DNA of 64,000 nt, taken from assembly GCA_963793295.1 (NCBI GenBank), contig CAWBZX010000032.1, forward strand, positions 124,001 to 188,000, read 5' to 3'. The DNA comes from JAHDHW01 sp963793295. GTDB taxonomy: Bacteria; Bacteroidota; Bacteroidia; Chitinophagales; Saprospiraceae. Position 1 is the first letter of the stretch, and every line of letters begins with the position of its first letter. Below, one piece after another: positions 35,958 through 45,147 of the stretch. The notes below the pieces were generated by a model that did no database searches, was not told the DNA's origin, and saw nothing but the letters and a program-made list of their open reading frames with translations. The position numbers and the translations under genes were made by a program.

Positions 35958-38321
35958 TTATAGCTTAAAACGATAGGTTACTGAAGGAATAATAGGAAAT
36001 AAACTAACCTGCTTGAAAGCGCGATTTCCTTCATTATCCCTCCCTGAGTAAATAAAATAAGGGTTTTTCCGATTGTAAACATTATATGCTCCGATAATCC
36101 ACCACCGTTCATATTTTCCTCTTTTTTTATAAAATTCAAAGTTTAAATCAAGCCGGTGATAAGAAGCCATCCGGAAAGCGTTTTTTGAACCAATGGTTTC
36201 AATTTCTCTGGTATTAGCGTACCCATTTTCATAATCAACATAAAAAGGGCTATTGTAACGGTACAATGGAAGTGTAATGGAATTGCCCGTTCCATATACC
36301 CAGGCCCCTGTAAACGAAATACGGTCGGTGATCTGATGAGAAACGACAACTGAGATATCATGGCGACGATCGTATTTAAATGGAAATACTTCTCCACTGT
36401 TTATATCATCAAATTGACGAAAATTCCAACTCAAGGTATAACCCACCCATCCGGTGGTCTTTCCTTTCTTTTTTTGAAAAAACAATTCAACACCATAGGC
36501 TTCTCCATCTCCCTGAGTCACCTTATCCTGCCAATCATTTTCCAGCCCGATAAAGTCAACTCCTTCTTTATAGGAAATGACATTTTTCATTTCTTTGTAA
36601 TACCCTTCCAAAGAAAACTCATAATCTTTCCAAACGGTTTTCGCAACGCCTAAAGCGGCTTGCCAGGATGTCTGCGGTTTTATTCTTTTTGTGCTCGGAA
36701 CCCATAAATCAGTTGGGAGACTCAATGATTCGTTGGTCAATAAATTGATGTACTGAGCCATTGTGCTGAATGAACCTTTGATGGCCAATTGATTGCTTAA
36801 AAGATACCTTAAACCAACACGGGGTTGAATGGAATAATATAACTCATCGTCATTGCCGCGGACTTTGAAAGCGGAAGCATGAACCCCGATATTTGCTTTT
36901 AAAGCACCAAATTGCATGTCGTCTTCCAGATACAAGGCATATTCTAAAGACTTTGATTGTTGAGATCCCAGGACTGTATCAAATTCCAGTTCATCCACTG
37001 CCAGTTCAAATTGAAAGGCACCCGGATCATAGGTGTGATGGGTAATACTGGTACCAAAACGAATAAAATGATTGGGATCGGGAATGTAATCAAAGTCAAT
37101 CTTTCCGGCGTAATCTGTAATTCCGGAAAAGTATTTTGCACCAAAAGAGCTGAAATCATCATTGTATTTGTCTTCAGTTCTGGTGACCAGATCAAATTTA
37201 TATTTGCTATAAGTTAGGGTCGTATTGGCAAATAATTTATTATTAATCATATAATTCCATCTCAGCGCAGCCGTGATGTTTCCCCAGTCAGTTCTGTTTT
37301 CAAGTTTGAAATAATCTCCATCATTATATTTTTCTGTAGAATTGACGCCAAAAACATCTTCTCCCAAATAGGCACTTGCAAAAATCCGGTGCTTTTCATT
37401 GATTTTGTGATTGATTTTGGCATTAAGGTCGTAGAAATATAGTTTGATATCAAACTGCTGATCATCGGTTTGTTGCCCTCGAATGATTGGTCTTCCGATA
37501 AAATCTATGTAGGTCCTCCGCCCCGAAACGATAAAAGATGTTTTGTCTTTTATAATGGGTGCTTCAATGGTCAATTTTGAAGCGACCAGACCAAAAGAGC
37601 CTTCCATATGAAATCCCTGATTGTTCCCTTCCTTCATGTTAATTTCTAATACTGAGGACAGTCTTCCTCCGTATCTTGCTGGAAATCCCCCTTTTGTCAA
37701 GGTGACATTTTTTATAGCATCAGCATTGAAAACAGAAAAGAATCCAAGCAAATGTGATACATTATAAACCGGAACGCCATCGAGCAATATCAGATTTTGA
37801 TCAGGACTTCCTCCCCGCACATATAATCCGCTTTGCCCTTCGCCACCTGATTGTACTCCAGGAAGCAATTGTAATACCTTTAAAACATCTACTTCGCCCA
37901 ATAGCGCCGGAACCTTTTTAATTTGTTCAACCGGAATCTGGACGACGCTCATTTGAGTTTCTTCTTCAATTTTTGTCTGCTTTTCAGCGATGACCTCAAC
38001 CGTCTCTAATTGGATATCAGAAGCCAGCTTAACATTCAAAGTAAAGTCATTTTCAAGTTTAAGCTTAAAATTTTGGGTTTGATATCCGATGTATGAAAAT
38101 GAAAGGCTGACTGAGTCGGCTGGCAGGGTAATACTGAAAAATCCGTATGTATTCGTGACTGTTCCTTTGCCACTCAAATAATCGTATACGTTGGCTGAAA
38201 TTAATTTTTCTCCAGATAGCTCATCTTCAATATAGCCGCTTATCGTAAATTTTTCAGTTGTCTGGGAAAAGCCTTGGAATACAAAAAAGCAAAAAAGGAG
38301 AGTTAAAGTTTTAGTATTCAT
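35958..38321 (-). CDS. SusC-like TonB-dependent receptor with CarboxypepD_reg domain
   Basis: A 787-residue outer-membrane receptor. A signal peptide (MNTKTLTLLFCFFVFQGFS) is followed by a carboxypeptidase-regulatory-like domain (ISGYIEDELSGEKLISANVY), a plug domain with LLPGVQSGGEGQSGLYVRGGSPDQ, LDGVPVYN and KGGFPARYGGRLSSVLEI motifs, and a long beta barrel ending at VTYRFKL. It imports a substrate with energy from TonB-ExbBD; none is identified. I start at the ATG at 38321, where the signal peptide begins, though the frame is open to 38423. Paired with the DUF4249 lipoprotein. Confidence 0.94.
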   Translation of the reverse strand: MNTKTLTLLFCFFVFQGFSQTTEKFTISGYIEDELSGEKLISANVYDYLSGKGTVTNTYGFFSITLPADSVSLSFSYIGYQTQNFKLKLENDFTLNVKLASDIQLETVEVIAEKQTKIEEETQMSVVQIPVEQIKKVPALLGEVDVLKVLQLLPGVQSGGEGQSGLYVRGGSPDQNLILLDGVPVYNVSHLLGFFSVFNADAIKNVTLTKGGFPARYGGRLSSVLEINMKEGNNQGFHMEGSFGLVASKLTIEAPIIKDKTSFIVSGRRTYIDFIGRPIIRGQQTDDQQFDIKLYFYDLNAKINHKINEKHRIFASAYLGEDVFGVNSTEKYNDGDYFKLENRTDWGNITAALRWNYMINNKLFANTTLTYSKYKFDLVTRTEDKYNDDFSSFGAKYFSGITDYAGKIDFDYIPDPNHFIRFGTSITHHTYDPGAFQFELAVDELEFDTVLGSQQSKSLEYALYLEDDMQFGALKANIGVHASAFKVRGNDDELYYSIQPRVGLRYLLSNQLAIKGSFSTMAQYINLLTNESLSLPTDLWVPSTKRIKPQTSWQAALGVAKTVWKDYEFSLEGYYKEMKNVISYKEGVDFIGLENDWQDKVTQGDGEAYGVELFFQKKKGKTTGWVGYTLSWNFRQFDDINSGEVFPFKYDRRHDISVVVSHQITDRISFTGAWVYGTGNSITLPLYRYNSPFYVDYENGYANTREIETIGSKNAFRMASYHRLDLNFEFYKKRGKYERWWIIGAYNVYNRKNPYFIYSGRDNEGNRAFKQVSLFPIIPSVTYRFKL

Positions 38322-38516
38322 AATGGGAGTTAAGGATTTATCTATTTTTAACGGAAGTTGTTCCTTTCTATTTTTGAATTCAATTAATTTAAATGAATAT
38401 GCCATCAGCAGACATATTTTCAAAATAGAAGCTTATAGTTCATTAAAAAAGTAACCAAATTTTCAAATTCGATTACTTTTTTAAAAACCATATTTTTTGA
38501 TTAACCCAGAGCGCCG

Positions 38517-40154
38517 TTAATCTTCGTCAGGTTGCAAAAAAGGATAACGGTAATCAGACGGTGGAACAAAACTCTCTTTGATTGTTCGAGGTGAAATCCA
38601 CCTCAATAAATTTAAAATAGAACCCGCTTTGTCATTAGTTCCCGAACCTCTTGCTCCTCCAAATGGTTGCTGACCCACCACTGCTCCTGTTGGTTTATCA
38701 TTTATATAAAAGTTTCCAGCTGTATTCCGCAACTTATAAGCAGTGCTACTAATTACTTCTCTATCTCGGGCAAAAATGGCCCCGGTCAATGCATATGGAG
38801 AAGTGCTGTCCACTAAATCCAATGTTTCTTCATATTTGTTGTCCTCGTAAACATAGATTGTCAAAACGGGACCAAATATCTCTTCTTCCATGGTTAGGAA
38901 ATGTGGATCTGTTGTAACTATTACAGTAGGTTCGATAAAATACCCCACGGTTTTTTCATATCCTCCACCTAGAAATATTTCAGCATCTGATGATTTTTTC
39001 GCTTCAGCTATATAACCCGAAATTTTATCAAAAGCTCTTTCGTCGATCACTGCATTAATAAAATTGGTAAAATCTTCAGGAGAACCCATTTTCATGGATT
39101 TTAAATCTTCTGAAAGGTATTTTTTAACATCGCCCCACAGACTGGTTGGAATGTACGCTCTAGAAGCAGCGGAACATTTTTGACCCTGAAATTCGAAAGC
39201 ACCACGAGAAAGTGCGGTAGCAACTTGTTTCGCATTTGAAGAGGGATGAGCAACTACAAAATCTTTACCGCCTGTCTCCCCTACTATTCTTGGATAACTT
39301 TTATACTTTGCAATATTGTTTCCAATCGTTTGCCATAATATTTGAAAAACCTTTGTACTTCCTGTAAAATGTATTCCGGCAAAATCCCGGTGATTTAAAA
39401 TCACGTCTCCCATAACCGGACCGTCAGCATATACTAAATTGATAACACCTTTAGGCAAACCAGCAGCTTCGAAAATTTCCATAATAACTGTAGCTGAATA
39501 GATCTGCGTTTCGGCTGGTTTCCAAACCACAACGTTACCAAGCATTGCAGGAGCTGAAGGTAGATTACCTGCAATCGATGTAAAATTGAAAGGAGTCAGA
39601 GCAAATACAAAACCTTCTAAAGGTCTATGCTCCATTCGATTCCAGGTTCCATTTGAGCTCTCAGGCTGCTCAGAGTATATTTGAGTCATGAATTGAACAT
39701 TGTACCTCAAAAAATCACATAACTCAGCTACCGCGTCAATCTCAGCCTGAAAGATGTTTTTAGATTGGCCAAGCATTGTTGCGGCATTCATTTTTGCTCT
39801 GTAAGGTCCTGCAAGTAGATCTGCAGCTTTTAAAAATATAGCAGCTCTATCCTGCCAACCCATTTTTTCCCACGCTACTTTTGCTTTAAGGGCTGCTTTG
39901 ATAGCCATTTCAACATGTGAACTATTACCTTTTGAATAATGCCCCAAACAATGACTTTTTTCGTGCGGGGGATGTATTTCAACTTTATTTTCAGTGGTTA
40001 TTTTTTTACCACCGATATACATTGGAATGTCTAATTTTTTAGATTTTAATTCAGCGATCGCCGATTGGACTTCAGCTCTTTCAACCGAACCAGGAGCATA
40101 GCTCAGTATGGATTCATTAATTGCGATCGGAACTTCAAATATTGCGTTTGACAT
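38517..40154 (-). CDS. pruA: L-glutamate gamma-semialdehyde dehydrogenase
   Basis: A 545-residue aldehyde dehydrogenase of the Bacteroidota/animal mitochondrial PruA type (usual length about 540). It oxidises glutamate-gamma-semialdehyde (from proline) to glutamate with NAD+. Catalytic Cys is in FQGQKCSAASRAY and the general-base Glu in GETGGKD; the NAD-binding HFTGSTKV is also present. Standalone gene, no proline dehydrogenase here. A well-formed promoter (40194-40223) precedes it. Confidence 0.96.
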   Translation of the reverse strand: MSNAIFEVPIAINESILSYAPGSVERAEVQSAIAELKSKKLDIPMYIGGKKITTENKVEIHPPHEKSHCLGHYSKGNSSHVEMAIKAALKAKVAWEKMGWQDRAAIFLKAADLLAGPYRAKMNAATMLGQSKNIFQAEIDAVAELCDFLRYNVQFMTQIYSEQPESSNGTWNRMEHRPLEGFVFALTPFNFTSIAGNLPSAPAMLGNVVVWKPAETQIYSATVIMEIFEAAGLPKGVINLVYADGPVMGDVILNHRDFAGIHFTGSTKVFQILWQTIGNNIAKYKSYPRIVGETGGKDFVVAHPSSNAKQVATALSRGAFEFQGQKCSAASRAYIPTSLWGDVKKYLSEDLKSMKMGSPEDFTNFINAVIDERAFDKISGYIAEAKKSSDAEIFLGGGYEKTVGYFIEPTVIVTTDPHFLTMEEEIFGPVLTIYVYEDNKYEETLDLVDSTSPYALTGAIFARDREVISSTAYKLRNTAGNFYINDKPTGAVVGQQPFGGARGSGTNDKAGSILNLLRWISPRTIKESFVPPSDYRYPFLQPDED

Positions 40155-40193
40155 AGTATTATCTTCTTTAAAAATGGTTTACAAATTTTGCTG

Positions 40194-40223
40194 CAAATGT
40201 ACCATTTTAAAAGAGATATCAAA
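40194..40223 (-). promoter_or_regulatory. pruA promoter
   Basis: Minus-strand TTTG (40223-40220) and TACATTTG (40201-40194), 18 bases apart, match the Bacteroidota promoter. Transcription would start near 40187, about 33 bases before pruA. Confidence 0.65.
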
Positions 40224-40270
40224 AACCAAAGCCAGAGTTTTGATAAGGAAATAAAAGCGGAAGAGAAATT

Positions 40271-40730
40271 TTAGGGAATTTGTACCTCTAATGGTAAAAA
40301 CGGAGAAGCATCCCCTTTACCTTTTATGATTTCGCGGACTATAGTTGAGCTAATGTGTGAAAACTTTGGGTGGCTTATTAAAAACACTGTTTCCAAACCC
40401 TGGCCAACAATATGGTTTAATTGAGATATTGTTTTTTCATAATCGAAATCAGAAGCATTTCTTAAGCCTCTGATCATATATTTTGCGCCGATTTCAATGC
40501 AATAATGCGCGGTCAATCCTTCATAAGAATCAACTTTTACTTTGGGTTCATTTTTAAAAACTGATGTCTAACCATTCCATTCTTTGTTCAAAAGAAAAAA
40601 GATATTTTTTCTGAGTATTAACGCCGACAGCTACAATAATTTGATCGAAAAGCGGCACCGCACGTTTTACAATATCAACATGGCCAGCGGTTATCGGATC
40701 AAACGATCCGGGGAAAATTGCAATTTTCAT
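40271..40730 (-). pseudogene. coaD: phosphopantetheine adenylyltransferase, split by a +1 frameshift
   Basis: CoaD makes dephospho-CoA, an essential step of coenzyme A synthesis. The ATG at 40728-40730 begins MKIAIFPGSFDPITAGHVDI (nucleotidyltransferase HxGH as GHVD). That frame ends at TAA (40554-40556) after QRMEWLDISF. The rest, KNEPKVKVDSYEGLTAHYC, then RGLRNASDFDYEK and HISSTIVREI, continues in the +1 frame to 40271. Removing one T from TTTTTAAAAA at 40551-40560 restores a 152-residue protein of normal length. Because CoaD is essential, this is a sequencing error, a recent lesion rescued elsewhere, or frameshifting at UUU-UAA; it is not settled by the sequence. A macrodomain gene precedes it by 77 bases. 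Confidence 0.85.
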
Positions 40731-40807
40731 TTATGGATTGTGATTAAAAAATTAGTGTTTTTTTACTCCTCTTTTATACGGATTCAGACGTAAAATATGT
40801 AAAATAT

Positions 40808-41338
40808 TTAAGTTGAAAAACCTTTGATTCTTTTTAGATAAAGTTTATAGTTTTCATCATCGAAACAAACAAATTGAATTTCTTTAATTTGACTATTTTT
40901 TTCTAAGAAATCCTTGACCGTTTCTATTGAAATGGCTGCAGCTTTTTCCATTGGAAAATGATAAGCACCAGTACTGATATTTGGAAAAGCAATAGTCTCA
41001 ACATTATTTTCGATCGCTAGCTTTAAGCTATTTATATAGCAATTTTTTAATTCATTTTCTTTTCTTTCGATATCGTGTCCGCTCCAAACTGGCCCAACAG
41101 TATGAATTACAAACTTAGCTGGAAGGTTTCCAGCTGTTGTAATAACGGCCTCACCAGTCGGACAACCACCCTGAGCAGCTCTGATCTTTTTGCAAGCTTC
41201 CAATATCGAAGGGCCACCAGCTTTATGAATCGCTCCGTCTACCCCACCTCCACCTAACAAAGTTGAATTTGCAGCATTGACGATCGCATCAGCCTTAACT
41301 TTGGTGATATCCCTTTTGATGATTTTGATCCTTTCCAT
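40808..41338 (-). CDS. macrodomain protein, O-acetyl-ADP-ribose deacetylase-like (YmdB type)
   Basis: A 176-residue single macrodomain. The ADP-ribose pocket is visible: DAIVNAANSTLLGGGGVDGAIHKAGG near residues 17-42, CPTGEAVIT, FVIHTVGPVW and ISTGAYHFP. This is the YmdB/MacroD arrangement, with the usual Asn and the GGGGVDG loop. Such enzymes remove acetyl groups from O-acetyl-ADP-ribose or reverse ADP-ribosylation. It lies upstream of coaD on the same strand; a functional link is not evident. Confidence 0.94.
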   Translation of the reverse strand: MERIKIIKRDITKVKADAIVNAANSTLLGGGGVDGAIHKAGGPSILEACKKIRAAQGGCPTGEAVITTAGNLPAKFVIHTVGPVWSGHDIERKENELKNCYINSLKLAIENNVETIAFPNISTGAYHFPMEKAAAISIETVKDFLEKNSQIKEIQFVCFDDENYKLYLKRIKGFST

Positions 41339-41432
41339 ATTGCTAAGTTAATAAAAATAGCCACGACCACCATTGTGGGCGCAGCTATCAATCGGATGAG
41401 ATCTGTAATCTTTTGTGAGTAGTTTGGAGTTG

Positions 41433-41966
41433 TTATTCAATCAAGGTAAATGAATCTAAAAATTTATCAATCATTGGATTTAGACCCTTTTCTTTATAGG
41501 TTACTGTTTGTACAGAATAATATCTTCTTCCTACTAGGTAAGATTTTGTTTTTATGGTGGCTTCACCATCCTGGTAATTGACACGCCATAGGACACCTGG
41601 GTACTTACCCAAATGAATTTCAGAAGAATAAAAAAGTTCTCCTTTGACACTTTTCACCGCACTATCCACAGTAACTTCAAGAAAATCTTTGACCAGTTCT
41701 GTTGAATCCGAATGAATAGAACCTTCAGGATAATCGCAATAACTAACCATGTAAACCAGATTATCTGCTTTGTCATCTTCAGATTGATACAGAAAAGTAT
41801 GATATTCTGTTTTGCCAATCTGGGTTTCAGTTGTATTTATTTTTTCAACAAACTCTCCGGGAGCAAGAACCGTAAACTTTCCTGTTTCAGAAGTAAAAGG
41901 TTGCCATTTTGATTGCAGGAAGCTTAAAAAGAATAATATCGGAAGTGAAAAGTAAAGTTTATTCAT
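41433..41966 (-). CDS. secreted protein of unknown function
   Basis: A 177-residue protein with an N-terminal hydrophobic signal (MNKLYFSLPILFFLSF). The rest is a beta-rich domain with W-x-P-F-T-S near residue 22 and regular strands such as KFTVLAPGEFVEK and SYLVGRRYYSVQTVTY, reminiscent of small periplasmic domains of the PsbP/DUF1795 kind, but I do not recognise a family. Lone gene between the macrodomain gene and a 362-base gap. Confidence 0.72.
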   Translation of the reverse strand: MNKLYFSLPILFFLSFLQSKWQPFTSETGKFTVLAPGEFVEKINTTETQIGKTEYHTFLYQSEDDKADNLVYMVSYCDYPEGSIHSDSTELVKDFLEVTVDSAVKSVKGELFYSSEIHLGKYPGVLWRVNYQDGEATIKTKSYLVGRRYYSVQTVTYKEKGLNPMIDKFLDSFTLIE

Positions 41967-42328
41967 ATTGAAAAACCAATCGAGTTGGATTAAGGGTATA
42001 AGTTTATTTGAGGATAAAATAATTTATATTGAGTGAACGATATCAAATTTAGTTTATTTCTTATTTGAATCAGGATATTAGACCAATCTAAACGAAATGA
42101 ACTACAGAATGAAGATTCCTAAAGACTAAATAATTATTGTTTTAACACTTAAAACGGGGTTAAAAAAATCTTTCTTTTAAATTAAATCAGTAATTTATTT
42201 TTGTTTGAAAGTGTGTCAGATGGAATTTATCGAAAAAATGATTGATTCAACAGACTAAATGTTATAATTGTATTTTTTGACAAAAAGTATTTAAGCGATT
42301 TATAGAAGCTATATTTATTCAGCCCGGT
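41967..42328. other. gene-free gap before the WG-repeat gene
   Basis: 362 AT-rich bases with no ORF of note on either strand. A short inverted repeat, TTTTAAC (42140-42146) against GTTAAAA (42159-42165), is the only structure seen; it lacks a T tract on the plus strand. A TATTTTTTG sequence near 42269 resembles a -7 box with an extra base. No other feature is recognised. Confidence 0.5.
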
Positions 42329-43489
42329 ATGAAAACCAAACTTCCTTACTTTTTAATTTTTATGATCGTATTCGCATGTAAAAATGATATTCCGGATTCA
42401 TCGAAAGAAAATAATGAGGAACTGCCGCCTCTTGAAGAAGAATACCAGATTTCAAGATACAAATGGGGCTTTATTGATAAAAAAGGGCAACTAATTATCG
42501 ATGATATTTTTGATGAAGCTGAAGCTTTTTCTGAAAATAAAGCTACCGTTCGAATTAAGGGAAAGTGGGGTGTGATAGATCGAAATGGTGCGTTTATTCT
42601 TCGGCCAACATACAAGCACATCTGGTCATTTCAGGATGGATTAGCGCGTGTTCAAGATTTTAAATATCATTATGGGTTTATCGATGAATCGGGAAAGCTG
42701 GTCATTCCTTTAGTTTACAAAGAGGCTTTTGATTTTCAGGAAGGTCTGGCTTTAGTTAAAACAGAGAAAGGAATTGGCTTTTTGGATACACAGGGCAATT
42801 GGGCAATTTTTCCCTCTTTTGAAAATGCAAGGAGTTTTAAAAACGGTTTTGCAGTTGTTATTAAAGCAAAAAAGCATGGAATAATTGATTTGACGGGGAA
42901 GTATCTTGTCAAACCAGAATATGATAAAATATTTGATAACGCTGATAATGCTTTCAGGTTTAAAAAGAATAAAAAATTTGGTTATCTAAATGAAAAAGGA
43001 AGGGTGATGATTGGTCCAAGTTTTAAAAAAGCAAAAAACTTTCACAATGGTTTTGCAGCGGTAAAGAAGGAAAAATATTATGGCTTAATTAATAAAAGGG
43101 GAAAATTTAAAGTCAAGCCAGAATTTGAAGAATTAGAATATGCCGGCGAAGGACTTTGGAGGTTTTATAAAGATGGAAAATACGGCTTGATTGAATCATC
43201 AGGGAAAGAGATTGTTCCACCAAAATATGGCATTATATACGATTTTTCAGAAGGCCTTGCTGCTTTTGAACAATCTGGGCTATGGGGTTATGTAGATATT
43301 ACTGGCAATGTCGTGATTGAAGCCAGATTTCCGATAGTCTGGAAGTTTAAGGATGGTTTTGCCCGAGTTATTTCGAATCATGGTATGACTTTTATTAATG
43401 AAAACGGTTTTGTAATTTTTCCGGAACCTTTTCCAATTATAGATGCCCGCGATTTTTCAGAAGGCTTTTCAAAAGTAAAAGTTTACTGA
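42329..43489 (+). CDS. WG-repeat lipoprotein
   Basis: A 386-residue protein with a lipoprotein signal ending VFAC, then ten WG-type repeats of about 25-40 residues. Each carries a core such as WGFIDKKG, WGVIDRNG, YGFIDESG, IGFLDTQG, HGIIDLTG, FGYLNEKG, YGLINKRG, YGLIESSG, WGYVDITG or FINENG. WG repeats form a beta structure and probably bind proteins or other ligands at the cell surface; no enzymatic motif is present. Divergence of the aromatic in the middle repeats suggests the structure tolerates change. Lone gene; the M28 peptidase follows on the same strand after 44 bases. Confidence 0.9.
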   Translation: MKTKLPYFLIFMIVFACKNDIPDSSKENNEELPPLEEEYQISRYKWGFIDKKGQLIIDDIFDEAEAFSENKATVRIKGKWGVIDRNGAFILRPTYKHIWSFQDGLARVQDFKYHYGFIDESGKLVIPLVYKEAFDFQEGLALVKTEKGIGFLDTQGNWAIFPSFENARSFKNGFAVVIKAKKHGIIDLTGKYLVKPEYDKIFDNADNAFRFKKNKKFGYLNEKGRVMIGPSFKKAKNFHNGFAAVKKEKYYGLINKRGKFKVKPEFEELEYAGEGLWRFYKDGKYGLIESSGKEIVPPKYGIIYDFSEGLAAFEQSGLWGYVDITGNVVIEARFPIVWKFKDGFARVISNHGMTFINENGFVIFPEPFPIIDARDFSEGFSKVKVY

Positions 43490-43533
43490 TAAAAAATAAT
43501 TTTTCAAAACATATATCTAGTAAAATATTAATA

Positions 43534-45057
43534 ATGAATAAGATACAATCATTAGTTACATTAATACTTTTAACATTCTTTACCTTCTCTACGAAAGCGC
43601 AAAGTTCAATTGATTTACCAGAATCTAATTTACAAAAAAGTGAAATAGAAGCTCATTTGCGTTTCATTGCATCTGACGAATTGAAAGGCAGAAGAACTTC
43701 AGACTTTGGAAGTGAAGTAGCAGCACGTTACATTGCGGAACAATTTAGGTCGTTTGGTATTAGACAAGTTGAAGGTGCCAACGATTATTTTCAAATAGTG
43801 CCTTTTAAAAATTTCATGCCTGCAAAAGAAGGAAGCTTACAATGGGGGAAATCTGATTTTGTTACTGGAAAAAACTTACTTATTTTATCAGGAAGCGCCA
43901 TTGATACTGCTGCTCAGGCAGTATTTGCCAACCATGGCTGGATTGATCAAGAAAAAGGAATCAATGATTTTGAAAATTTAAATGCAAAAGGCAAAATAGT
44001 AATTGTCATTTCCGGAATGCCGGATTCGCAAGATCCCTATTCAACCTTCAAAGCTATGCCGATTAAAAGACAATTCGCGGCCGAACACGGCGCCATTGCA
44101 TTGATCGAATTGTATCGCCTGTCTTTTCCCTGGAACTACTTTTACAATTATTTCAGCCGGGAAAGGTTGGAAATAGCTAAAGAAGGAGAAAGCATGGAAG
44201 CTGCTAATTTAGTTTATGGATGGATAAAAGAAGAAAATGGAGCAGCGGCAATAGCTTTATCAAAAGGCGAAACAACTACTATTCAGCTAAAAAGCTCAGG
44301 TGCCATTACGACACCAAAACCTTCAAAAAATGTGATTGGCGTCATTGAGGGAACTGATCCCATCCTAAAAGGAGAACACCTTTTGATTTCTGCGCACTAT
44401 GATCATGTTGGTGTTGGAAAGCAAGGCGGAGCAATGTTTTCTGACCAGGACAGCATCTTTAATGGTGCACGAGATAATGGGATCGGGACCGTAGCTTTAC
44501 TTGCTGCAGCAAAAAGTCTGGCTCAGTCTCCACCAAAAAGAAGTGTAATATTACTGGCCTTCACCGCAGAAGAAATGGGCCTTTTAGGATCTAAATATTA
44601 TACAGAGCATCCTTTAATTCCACTAAATAAAACCATTTTTAATCTTAATTCTGATGGTGCGGGTTATGACGATAAAACGGCTATTTCAATAATAGGCTAC
44701 GACAGAGTTGGAGTCGTTGAAGAGTTTAATCTTGCAGCAGCGAAATTTGGCTTGAAAATCATTCCAGATCCTGCTCCGGAACAAAATTTATTCGATCGCT
44801 CCGACAATGTAAACTTTGCGGCTAAAGGTATTCCGGCACCAAGTGTCAGCCCGGGAACAACAGGGTTTACTGAAGAAATTGCAAAATATTATCACCAAGC
44901 TATTGATAATCCCGAAACGATTGATTATGATTATCTTTTGACTTTTTGTAAAACATTTTCGTACATGGCCAGATTGATTTCAAATAAAGACCAGGCGCCG
45001 CAATGGGCTCCGGGTGATAAATATGAAGAAGCCGGAAAAAAACTTTACGAGAATTAA
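43534..45057 (+). CDS. secreted M28-family zinc aminopeptidase
   Basis: A 507-residue protein with a signal peptide ending TKAQ. A PA-like insert lies in the middle. The metal site of M28 is present: His and Asp in SAHYDHVGVG, Asp in NGARDNGIGT, Glu-Glu in TAEEMGLLGS, Asp in NLNSDGAG, and a final His in KYYHQ. M28 peptidases remove N-terminal residues from peptides; here it acts outside the cytoplasm, perhaps in protein scavenging. The WG-repeat gene is upstream; pncA follows after 90 bases. Confidence 0.93.
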   Translation: MNKIQSLVTLILLTFFTFSTKAQSSIDLPESNLQKSEIEAHLRFIASDELKGRRTSDFGSEVAARYIAEQFRSFGIRQVEGANDYFQIVPFKNFMPAKEGSLQWGKSDFVTGKNLLILSGSAIDTAAQAVFANHGWIDQEKGINDFENLNAKGKIVIVISGMPDSQDPYSTFKAMPIKRQFAAEHGAIALIELYRLSFPWNYFYNYFSRERLEIAKEGESMEAANLVYGWIKEENGAAAIALSKGETTTIQLKSSGAITTPKPSKNVIGVIEGTDPILKGEHLLISAHYDHVGVGKQGGAMFSDQDSIFNGARDNGIGTVALLAAAKSLAQSPPKRSVILLAFTAEEMGLLGSKYYTEHPLIPLNKTIFNLNSDGAGYDDKTAISIIGYDRVGVVEEFNLAAAKFGLKIIPDPAPEQNLFDRSDNVNFAAKGIPAPSVSPGTTGFTEEIAKYYHQAIDNPETIDYDYLLTFCKTFSYMARLISNKDQAPQWAPGDKYEEAGKKLYEN

Positions 45058-45147
45058 TCCGAGGAGCGAGTATTGAGATAAAAAAATAGAAAACCTAAGC
45101 AGTATACCCCAATAACTCATTCAAATCAGCTTTAAACAAATGAAACA

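Noticed and set aside
38322..38423. Upstream start of the TonB receptor at 38423
   Set aside because: It would put 34 residues before a clean signal peptide.
41340..41432. Short open frame between the macrodomain gene and the secreted-protein gene
   Set aside because: It has no start with leader, no hydrophobic pattern of a known domain and is within the expected chance length.
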